Of a DNA stretch of 20,524 bases, positions 14,384-20,524 are shown in pieces. This DNA is from JBMNTQ01 sp050945815 (GTDB lineage Bacteria > Bacillota > Clostridia > Christensenellales > JBMNTQ01). Below the pieces are notes generated by a model that was not told the DNA's origin, did no database searches, and saw only the letters and a program-made list of their open reading frames with translations. Position 1 is the first letter of the stretch. Every line of letters begins with the position of its first letter. The position numbers and the translations under genes are program-made. The stretch spans positions 1 to 20,524 of the forward strand of contig JBMNTQ010000016.1 of assembly GCA_050945815.1 (NCBI GenBank), in the 5' to 3' direction.

Positions 14384-17029
14384 GTGAAATTGAGAAAGAA
14401 AAAGACTGGCGGAAGGCAGATTCAGCAAAACAGGCTGGATGCAGAGGATAGGATTCATGCCCTTGCACATTTGACGCTTCACGAGCTTTTGGAAAAGTTC
14501 TTTTCCTCGCAGATGGGCCTGCGCAGCAAGGAAGCGGAGCAGAGGCTGGAGGAATACGGAGAAAACGTCATTACGACAGGGGATAAGAATACAGCGCTGC
14601 ATCGTTTACGGGAGGCACTAGTCAACCCGTTTAACCTGATTTTAATTGCGGTTGCCATTATTACATATTTTACAGACGTAATCGCTTCTTCAAAGCCGGA
14701 TTATGTGACGGTGGTTATTATTCTTGTGCTGGTGGTCGTCTCCAGTATGGTCGCCTTTATTCAGGGGCAACGTTCCAATGCTGCCGCTGAGAAACTATCG
14801 GATATGATATCCAACAAGGCCCATGTTTGGCGGGACGAGCGGCTTTTAGAGATTCCGATAGATGAAGTAGTTGTGGGGGATGTGGTTTGGCTGTCTGCGG
14901 GAGACATGCTGCCGGCAGATGTGCGCTTTTTGGCGACGAAGGATACCTTTGTGGCTCAAGCGGCACTGACTGGCGAATCCAACCCTGTGGAGAAATTCAG
15001 CGTGCTTTCGGGGGCACAGAGCAGCGCTTTGACAGACCTGCATAACATTGGTTTTATGGGCACCAACATCGTAAGCGGCAGCGCTACGGCTTTGGTGATC
15101 GCTACAGGTAATGATACGTATTTTGGCGCGATGGCGAAAACCTTGTCCGGTGATCGGGCGAAAAACAGCTTTGAGCGTGGCGTGGAATCTGTGAGCCGGC
15201 TGTTGATGCGCATGATGCTGGTGATGGTGCCGGTGGTGTTCCTGATAAACGGGCTCATTAAGGGCGATTGGCCGAGCGCTCTGTTGTTTTCCATCAGCAT
15301 TGCAGTGGGATTAACGCCGGAATTGCTGCCTGTTATTATGACATCGACCTTGGCCAAGGGGGCTGTGTCGATGTCTCGGCATCAGGTGATCGTGCGGACA
15401 TTGGGCGCTATCCAGACCTTTGGTGAGATGGATGTGCTGTGCACGGACAAGACCGGCACGCTGACGGAAGATAAGATTGTATTGGAGAAATATATGAACC
15501 TCCACGGGGAGGATGATATGCGGATCTTGCGGCATGCGTATTGGAATAGCTATTTCCAGACCGGGCTTAAAAACTTGATTGATCTTGCTATTATCAACCG
15601 TGCCAAGCAATATGGTTTGAATGACAGCATTTTGGAGCATGTGCGGGTGGATGAGATTCCCTTCGACTTTTCCCGGCGCAGAATGAGCGTGGTTTTGGAG
15701 AATCGGGAAGGCAAGACGCAACTGATTACCAAGGGAGCTGTGGAGGAGATGATTGGGATCTGTTCTTTCATTGAATTGGAGGGACAGGTTTTGCCTATGG
15801 ATAATGAGACGCGGCGTATCGCGATGCAGACCTATGAAAAGCACAACAACGAGGGCCTGCGTATGATCGCCGTAGCCCAGAAGAACGAAGTGCCCGGCAG
15901 CGGCAGTTTCAGCGTTGCTGACGAGCGGGATATGGTTTTGCTGGGATTTGTGGGATTCCTGGATCCGCCGAAGGAGAGCGCCCGGGCGGCAGTCACTGCG
16001 CTGCGAGAGCATGGAGTGCGTACGGTGGTGCTGACTGGGGACAGTGAGGGCGTGGCGATTAAGGTTTGCAACAAGGTGGGTGTGGATACTTCGCGGTTGT
16101 TGCTGGGCAGTGACGTTGATAAGATGGATCATGCTGAATTGCTGGAAGCGGCTAAGACCTGCGACTTGTTTGCCAAGCTTTCGCCCTCTCAGAAGGAGCG
16201 GGTGGTGCGGGCATTGCAGTCTGCGGGGCATACTGTGGGCTATATGGGCGACGGTATCAATGATGCGCCGGCTCTGCGGCAGGCAGATGTGGGCATTTCA
16301 GTGGACAGCGCGGTGGATATTGCCAAGGAGACGGCAGATATCATCTTGCTGAAAAAGGACTTGATGGTTTTGGAGGAAGGGGTGGTGGAGGGGCGCCGTA
16401 CCTTTGGAAACATCATCAAATATATTAAGATGGCTGCCAGCGGAAATTTCGGGAATGTGATTTCTGTGATTGTGGCCAGCATTTTTCTTCCGTTTTTGCC
16501 TATGCTTCCGGTTCAGATTTTGACACAGAACCTGCTGTGCGATTTTTCCCAGATGGGCATTCCTTTTGATAATGTGGATAATGAATATGTGAAGAAGCCG
16601 CGAAAATGGGAAACCAAATCGATAAAGTCGTTTATGACGTATATGGGGCCGCTCAGTTCTATTTTTGATATTCTGTGTTTCGCTGTGCTTTGGTGGGCGA
16701 TTGGCGCGAACACGGTTGAGTTGGCACCGTTGTTCCAGGGCGGATGGTTTGTGCTGGGGACAGTTTCACAGGTATTGGTGATTCATATGATTCGAACGGC
16801 GAAGGTTCCGTTTTTGCAAAGCAAGCCCTCGGCTCCACTGCTGTTTTCTACGATGATTGTGGCGGCGATTGCGCTGGTGGTCGGCTTTACGGATTTGAGC
16901 GTAGGCCTGGATATGATGCGGCTGCCGCTGGTGTATATGCTTTGGCTGGCTGCTCTTTTGGGCGGATATCTTATATGTGTGCAGGTCTTTAAGAAGATTT
17001 ATGTGCGCAAACACGGCGAGTGGATGTAG
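14384..17029 (+). CDS. mgtA: Magnesium-translocating P-type ATPase
   Basis: 881 residues; the usual family length is about 900. MgtA/MgtB enzymes (P3B) import Mg2+ using ATP hydrolysis. Seen: an N-terminal cation-ATPase region (ELLEKFFSSQMGLRSKEAEQRL), membrane helices M1-M2 (about 85-130), the actuator motif TGES, LTPELLP in M4 (310-316), phosphorylation site DKTGTLT (Asp355), the nucleotide-binding domain with KGAVEEM, MGDGINDAPAL hinge, and the M5-M6 signature NLLCDFSQMGIPFDNVD followed by EYVKKPRKWE, typical of Mg2+ transporters. C-terminal helices M7-M10 end near residue 875. The start is GTG 14384 with AAGGA at 14370-14374; the basic N-terminus LRKKKTGGRQ fits the family. It is transcribed alone, from a leader with features of an attenuator. 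Confidence 0.96.
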   Translation: MKLRKKKTGGRQIQQNRLDAEDRIHALAHLTLHELLEKFFSSQMGLRSKEAEQRLEEYGENVITTGDKNTALHRLREALVNPFNLILIAVAIITYFTDVIASSKPDYVTVVIILVLVVVSSMVAFIQGQRSNAAAEKLSDMISNKAHVWRDERLLEIPIDEVVVGDVVWLSAGDMLPADVRFLATKDTFVAQAALTGESNPVEKFSVLSGAQSSALTDLHNIGFMGTNIVSGSATALVIATGNDTYFGAMAKTLSGDRAKNSFERGVESVSRLLMRMMLVMVPVVFLINGLIKGDWPSALLFSISIAVGLTPELLPVIMTSTLAKGAVSMSRHQVIVRTLGAIQTFGEMDVLCTDKTGTLTEDKIVLEKYMNLHGEDDMRILRHAYWNSYFQTGLKNLIDLAIINRAKQYGLNDSILEHVRVDEIPFDFSRRRMSVVLENREGKTQLITKGAVEEMIGICSFIELEGQVLPMDNETRRIAMQTYEKHNNEGLRMIAVAQKNEVPGSGSFSVADERDMVLLGFVGFLDPPKESARAAVTALREHGVRTVVLTGDSEGVAIKVCNKVGVDTSRLLLGSDVDKMDHAELLEAAKTCDLFAKLSPSQKERVVRALQSAGHTVGYMGDGINDAPALRQADVGISVDSAVDIAKETADIILLKKDLMVLEEGVVEGRRTFGNIIKYIKMAASGNFGNVISVIVASIFLPFLPMLPVQILTQNLLCDFSQMGIPFDNVDNEYVKKPRKWETKSIKSFMTYMGPLSSIFDILCFAVLWWAIGANTVELAPLFQGGWFVLGTVSQVLVIHMIRTAKVPFLQSKPSAPLLFSTMIVAAIALVVGFTDLSVGLDMMRLPLVYMLWLAALLGGYLICVQVFKKIYVRKHGEWM

Positions 17030-17039
17030 GTACATGGAG

Positions 17040-17074
17040 ACGGGCTGAACGCGTGGGGTTGCAGCCCGTTTTTG
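17040..17074 (+). terminator. Intrinsic terminator of mgtA
   Basis: acgggctg at 17040-17047 pairs with cagcccgt at 17062-17069 around a 14-base loop; a run of T follows (ttttt, then gttctt). It lies 11 bases after the stop codon. Confidence 0.85.
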
Positions 17075-17077
17075 TTC

Positions 17078-17106
17078 TTGACTTTTAACGTGCAATACGC
17101 TAGGAT
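17078..17106 (+). promoter_or_regulatory. Sigma-A promoter of the T-box leader
   Basis: TTGACT at 17078-17083 and TAGGAT at 17101-17106, 17 bases apart. Transcription would begin near 17113, right where the base of T-box stem I starts. Confidence 0.75.
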
Positions 17107-17110
17107 AAAG

Positions 17111-17408
17111 GAAACGCGATGACGGAGAGAAAGATATCATCATGCGGTAGCCTTGGTGTGTTTGGGGCGGCAGAGAGTTCGCGGGTGGTGAAAGCGAATA
17201 CCGGTGAGATATGTAAATACACTCAAGAGCGGATTTTCTGAAGGGCTGGATGGGCCTGTAGGGAAATACGGCAGCCCCCGTCATAGGGCAGGATGTTTTT
17301 GATCCGATAAGGGGCGGCTTTGGCCGCAACTAGGGTGGTACCGCGGAAGCTAGCTTTCGTCCCTAGGCAATGATTGATTGCCTGGAGATGGAAAGCTTTT
17401 TTATTTTT
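17111..17408 (+). ncRNA. T-box riboswitch leader, probable UAC (tyrosine) specifier
   Basis: The T-box sequence agggtggtaccgcgg at 17332-17346 is near-invariant in these tRNA-sensing leaders. Seen from 5' to 3': stem I base (cgc 17115-17117 with gcg 17229-17231; K-turn-like gatga and aaga; gag 17125-17127 with ctc 17222-17224); the AGAGAG bulge at 17172-17177; the distal stem ttcgc/gcgaa with GGTGAAA in its loop; the specifier side GTAAATACA, giving TAC at 17218-17220 followed by A; a stem II region with gggctg/cagccc; stem III gcggc/gccgc at 17314-17327; then antiterminator (TAGGG with CCCTA, 17331-17365) against terminator. Uncharged tRNA binding should allow read-through into the CoA ligase gene. 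The identity as T-box is firm; the specifier reading is from hand folding. Confidence 0.93.
17352..17408 (+). terminator. Regulated terminator of the T-box leader
   Basis: agctttc at 17352-17358 pairs with gaaagct at 17391-17397; inside it aggcaat pairs with attgcct. A T-rich tract (ttttttattttt) follows. The 5' arm contains cgtcccta, which is needed for the antiterminator, so the two folds exclude each other. Confidence 0.9.
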
Positions 17409-17490
17409 CTAGGGCGATGGTACATTCGGTTTGTGGGGAAGAAAATGATGGGTTGTTTTACTTGTTAGATGGGGAGAGGTGGATGGAAAT

Positions 17491-19125
17491 ATGTCTATCG
17501 TTGATTTTTTAGAAAAGAATGCGAGATTGTATCCTTCTGAGATAAGCTTGGTGGAGATTAACCCGGAAAACCAGCCGAGTCAGGAGGTTACCTGGAGGGA
17601 ATATAACCTGATTCAAGGCAGTACGATCGGCCATTATCGCCGGGAGATGACGTGGAAGGAATTTGACGTCAAGGCAAACCGGTTTGCCAACCTGCTGATG
17701 ACTCGGGGCATCGGCCGGGGAGACAAGGTTGCTATTTTGCTGATGAACTGCTTGGAGTGGTTGCCGATTTACTTTGGCATACTTAAAACCGGCGCTTTGG
17801 CTGTGCCGTTGAACTTTCGTTATACTGCGGAAGAAATTCGCTATTGCTTGACCCTTTCCGAATCCAAGGGGCTGATATTCGGGCCGGAATTTATTGAGCG
17901 GGTGGAGGAAGCTAAATCTCCCTTGCATCAGATAAAAACTTGTTTCTATGTAGGCGAAGACCAGCCGGCTTATGCGGAGAACTATGAACTGCTGGCCGCT
18001 CACTGTTCCTCGACGGCGCCTTCGGTGGAGCTGAAGGATGACGATGATGCTGTGATCTACTTCTCATCGGGAACGACGGGGTTTCCGAAGGCCATTTTGC
18101 ATTCCCATCATGCCTTGGTCTGTTCCTGCCTGACAGAGCAGAACCATCATGCCCAGCAGCACGACGACGTGTTCCTGTGTATACCGCCCCTCTATCATAC
18201 CGGTGCTAAGATGCACTGGTTTGGCAGCCTGCTATCTGGCAGCAAAGCGGTGATTTTGCGCGGGGTAAAGCCTCAGTGGGTGTTGCAGGCGGTTTCAGAA
18301 GAGAAGGCTACGATTGTGTGGCTGTTGGTGCCGTGGGCGCAGGATATTCTGGACGCGATTGAGCGGGGTGAGGTGAGGCTGCAGGATTATCGGTTGGACC
18401 AGTGGCGTTTGATGCATATCGGGGCACAGCCGGTGCCGCCCAGCCTGATTCGCCGCTGGAAGAAGGTTTTTCCCCACCATGAATATGATACGAACTATGG
18501 ATTGAGCGAATCTACCGGGCCTGGGTGTGTGCATCTGGGTGTGGAGAATATCCATAAAGTTGGTGCGATCGGTAAGGCGGGGTATTTGTGGGAGACGATG
18601 GTTGTCGATGAGGATGGCCGGCCAGTAGAAGCAAATAAAGTCGGCGAATTGATTGTGCGGGGTCCGGGGGTTATGAAATGCTATTACAATAACCCGGAGG
18701 CCACAAATGAGATATTGAAAGATGGCTGGCTGTATACGGGGGATATGGCACGGATGGATGAGGATGGATTTATTTTCCTTGTCGACCGCAAGAAAGATGT
18801 GGTAATTACAGGCGGTGAGAACATTTATCCGGTCCAGATTGAGGATTTTTTGCGTGCCCATGAGTCGATCAAGGATGTGGCGGTGATTGGGCTGCCGGAT
18901 GAGCGGCTCGGGGAGATTGCTGCGTCGATTATTGAGCTCAAAGAAGGGGCTTGTGTGACGGAGCAAGAAATTCAGGAATTTTGTATGGAATTGCCGCGCT
19001 ATAAGCGGCCGCGCAAGATTATCTTTGCGAAGGTTCCCAGAAACCCCACAGGCAAGATTGAGAAACCAAAGCTGCGTGAGAAATATTGTGTGGAGCGGCT
19101 GGTGGAAGCGGCGACGACCAATTAA
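17491..19125 (+). CDS. ANL-superfamily acyl/aryl-CoA ligase (AMP-forming)
   Basis: 544 residues. These enzymes activate a carboxylic acid with ATP to an acyl-AMP and pass it to CoA. Seen: the P-loop-like YFSSGTTGFPK (190-200), NYGLSESTGPG, the ribose-binding YTGDMARMDEDGF (Asp418), the hinge DRKKD (432-436), GGENIYPVQIED, and the catalytic lysine in PTGKIEK (Lys522). All key residues are present. The substrate cannot be told; the overall look is that of medium-chain fatty acid or aryl-acid ligases. ATG 17491 is preferred, with GAGAGGTGG at 17474-17482; a GTG at 17479 overlaps that site. It is the only gene after the T-box and is closed by a 15-bp terminator. The N-terminus has an odd near-repeat (VTWREY and MTWKEF, about residues 32-56). 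Confidence 0.93.
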   Translation: MSIVDFLEKNARLYPSEISLVEINPENQPSQEVTWREYNLIQGSTIGHYRREMTWKEFDVKANRFANLLMTRGIGRGDKVAILLMNCLEWLPIYFGILKTGALAVPLNFRYTAEEIRYCLTLSESKGLIFGPEFIERVEEAKSPLHQIKTCFYVGEDQPAYAENYELLAAHCSSTAPSVELKDDDDAVIYFSSGTTGFPKAILHSHHALVCSCLTEQNHHAQQHDDVFLCIPPLYHTGAKMHWFGSLLSGSKAVILRGVKPQWVLQAVSEEKATIVWLLVPWAQDILDAIERGEVRLQDYRLDQWRLMHIGAQPVPPSLIRRWKKVFPHHEYDTNYGLSESTGPGCVHLGVENIHKVGAIGKAGYLWETMVVDEDGRPVEANKVGELIVRGPGVMKCYYNNPEATNEILKDGWLYTGDMARMDEDGFIFLVDRKKDVVITGGENIYPVQIEDFLRAHESIKDVAVIGLPDERLGEIAASIIELKEGACVTEQEIQEFCMELPRYKRPRKIIFAKVPRNPTGKIEKPKLREKYCVERLVEAATTN

Positions 19126-19136
19126 ACTGCTGATAG

Positions 19137-19177
19137 AAAGAACGTCCGGCCGATAGACGGGGCCGGACGTTCTTTGC
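19137..19177 (+). terminator. Intrinsic terminator of the CoA ligase gene
   Basis: A perfect 15-bp stem (aaagaacgtccggcc at 19137-19151 with ggccggacgttcttt at 19161-19175) and a 9-base loop. The T tail is within the stem end (ttcttt), so termination may be partly bidirectional. Confidence 0.85.
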
Positions 19178-19242
19178 ATGGGCGTTGTAGGCGGTGTTTG
19201 TCAGGATATGCTTTACTGGATGATTTTATGGATGGAATATTG

Positions 19243-19248
19243 TATAAT
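19243..19248 (+). promoter_or_regulatory. Probable -10 box for the alpha/beta hydrolase gene
   Basis: A perfect TATAAT at 19243-19248, preceded by TG, 49 bases before the start codon and after the previous terminator. No good -35 hexamer is seen at 16 to 18 bases upstream, so the promoter may be weak or need an activator. Confidence 0.5.
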
Positions 19249-19296
19249 ACGAGAAAGAACTCGGTGGAATTTTGATCGGGGCGGGAGGCAGACGGT

Positions 19297-20259
19297 ATGA
19301 TTTTTTTGATTCTTCTGGCGGCACTGGCTCTGTTCGCTGCCATACTGTATTTTATGTTGTATCAAGCTGTGACTCGTGTATGGGGGGCGAAGGACGGACG
19401 CTGTATGGAAATACTGCGCAATATGGGTGGGGCTGGGCACCTGGATTTCTACGAGAATAAGCCTTGGGGAGAATGCCGCATTACGTCGTTTGACGAGACG
19501 GAACTCTATGGGCGTTATCTTGAATGTGGCAATGCGAAAAAGACTGCTATTTTGGTGCATGGCTATGGAATGACCGGCTTGATTATGCTGCGCTTTGCCC
19601 CGGCGTATTATGAGGCCGGCTGCCATGTCCTGATGGTGGACATGCGCGCCCATGGGAAAAGCGGAGGCAAGGCCGTGGCGTACGGGCAGGAGGAACGCCA
19701 TGATCTGGCGGCCTGGATCGATTTTATAGCGCAAAAGGATCCGGAGCAGAGAATCATTTTGCACGGTGAATCAATGGGGGCGGCTACAGCCCTGCAGTAT
19801 TTGGGTGCGTATAGCTTGAGCGATGCGCTGCCCGACAATGTGCGGGCGGCTGTGGTGGATTGTCCCTATACGAATGCGTATGATGCAGCGGAGGCGGCAG
19901 GCCGGGTATGGTTTCGCATGCCGACCCGTCCGTTTATGAAGCCGTTGAATTGGATTTATGGGTTGGTGAATGGTGTGACGCTGGAAGAAGTGGATACGTT
20001 GGCGTTGATTCCGACGATCAGGACGCCTCTTTTGTTTATTTGCGGCGGACGAGATGAGATTTTTCCGCTGGAGATGGAGAAAAAGCTGTATGACGCCGCA
20101 GCTGGAGAAAAGGAGATGCATGTCTTTGCTGAGGCGGGACATGCGCGCTCGTATGCTTTGCAGCCGGAGCGTTATGACGCTTTGATTCGCGATTTCCAAA
20201 AACAACATCTTTATCCGGACTTGGAACAAGAGCAGGAGACCGGTTTGGATAGATGCTGA
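19297..20259 (+). CDS. Membrane-anchored alpha/beta hydrolase (serine hydrolase)
   Basis: 320 residues. Seen: an N-terminal hydrophobic segment (about 2-24) that should anchor it in the membrane, then an alpha/beta hydrolase fold. The oxyanion motif is HGYGM (88-92); VDMRAHGKSGG follows strand 4; the nucleophile elbow is HGESMGAAT with Ser159; the acid is Asp253 in GGRDEIFP; the base is His282 in AGHARSY. All three catalytic residues are present, so it is probably active as an esterase, lipase or peptidase; the substrate is unknown. It resembles the YqkD/FrsA-like group of Firmicute hydrolases in its N-terminal layout (impression only). ATG 19297 has GGGAGG at 19283-19288. aroK follows after 29 bases and may be cotranscribed. 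Confidence 0.92.
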   Translation: MIFLILLAALALFAAILYFMLYQAVTRVWGAKDGRCMEILRNMGGAGHLDFYENKPWGECRITSFDETELYGRYLECGNAKKTAILVHGYGMTGLIMLRFAPAYYEAGCHVLMVDMRAHGKSGGKAVAYGQEERHDLAAWIDFIAQKDPEQRIILHGESMGAATALQYLGAYSLSDALPDNVRAAVVDCPYTNAYDAAEAAGRVWFRMPTRPFMKPLNWIYGLVNGVTLEEVDTLALIPTIRTPLLFICGGRDEIFPLEMEKKLYDAAAGEKEMHVFAEAGHARSYALQPERYDALIRDFQKQHLYPDLEQEQETGLDRC

Positions 20260-20288
20260 CCAAGCGGGCCGGGAGTTGAGGGGTAGGA

Positions 20289-20524
20289 ATGGGAAAAACG
20301 GATAATATTATACTGATTGGCTTCATGGGGACACAAAAAACCTCTGCGGGACGCATGTTGGCACAGCTGACCGAAAGAGAGTTTGTGGATATGGACAATA
20401 TGATTGAACAGCGAGCGGGGATGCGCATACGAGAGCTGTTCGAACGGTTTGGGGAGGAGGCCTTTCGCGAACGGGAGGAGGCCTTGGCCCAGGAATTGGG
20501 CAGCAGACAGGGGCTTGTTGTGTC
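20289..20524 (+). CDS. aroK: Shikimate kinase, 5' part (3' end outside window)
   Basis: The first 78 codons of a shikimate kinase, which phosphorylates shikimate at the 3-position in aromatic amino acid synthesis. Seen: the first strand and P-loop (IILIGFMGTQKTSAGRML), the shikimate-binding VDMDNMIEQRAG, and IRELFERFGEEAFREREEA, all in the family order. The P-loop is GFMGTQKTS where the family has GFMGTGKTS or GSGKST, so the glycine before the lysine is glutamine (Gln16, codon CAA at 20334-20336). The frame is otherwise intact. ATG 20289 is preceded by GAGGGG about 5 bases upstream. The gene runs off the window end. Confidence 0.88.
   Translation, partial: MGKTDNIILIGFMGTQKTSAGRMLAQLTEREFVDMDNMIEQRAGMRIRELFERFGEEAFREREEALAQELGSRQGLVV

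Noticed and set aside
15311..16231. Long minus-strand open frame of 306 codons
   Set aside because: It lies wholly inside mgtA, whose motifs are certain; the translated protein is His/Gln/Arg-rich with no domain, as expected for an antisense shadow.
18295..19179. Minus-strand open frame of 294 codons
   Set aside because: It is opposite the CoA ligase, has no ribosome site or family resemblance, and would run through the ligase terminator.

Overview
The window comes from the chromosome of an endospore-forming Firmicute, most likely a member of the Clostridia or a related class. Evidence for this is spo0A and spoIVB side by side, a spore-coat-type transglutaminase, the order pheT-zapA-mutS2, a T-box leader, strong AGGAGG-type ribosome sites, and GTG/TTG starts on some genes. 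Genus cannot be read from the sequence. No tRNA, rRNA, CRISPR array, insertion sequence or phage gene was seen.

Layout. (1) 1-531 is the 3' end of pheT, closed by a strong terminator. (2) 767-4976 is a probable operon: a clear sigma-A promoter, zapA (cell division), mutS2 (recombination/ribosome rescue ATPase with a degenerate Smr motif), and a membrane-anchored HtrA/DegP-like protein whose three catalytic residues are all replaced. (3) 5122-9850 is a surface-glycan operon with its own promoter: a large tandem GT2 glycosyltransferase, a polytopic GT-C-like membrane enzyme, and a small membrane-anchored beta-rich protein. It ends in a 19-bp bidirectional terminator. (4) 9853-11597 on the minus strand holds an unrecognised gene translationally coupled (ATGA) to tgl, the spore-coat transglutaminase. 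(5) 11816-13965 is spoIVB followed by spo0A, the SpoIVB signalling protease and the master regulator of sporulation. A 30-bp palindrome lies in the divergent region between blocks 4 and 5. (6) 14102-17074 is an mgtA-type Mg2+ P-type ATPase behind a roughly 250-nt leader that carries a short ORF and a terminator-like hairpin. (7) 17078-19175 is a complete T-box riboswitch (probable Tyr UAC specifier) directly in front of an ANL-family acyl/aryl-CoA ligase, an unusual target. (8) 19297 to the end is a membrane-anchored alpha/beta hydrolase and the start of a shikimate kinase with a changed Walker A motif.

The best leads are the T-box in front of a CoA ligase, the catalytically dead HtrA-like protein in the mutS2 operon, the unknown partner gene coupled to tgl, and the probable attenuator of mgtA. 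Several proteins share a theme of lost catalytic residues in recognisable folds: HtrA, the second GT2 domain, the Smr motif of MutS2, and Walker A of AroK.
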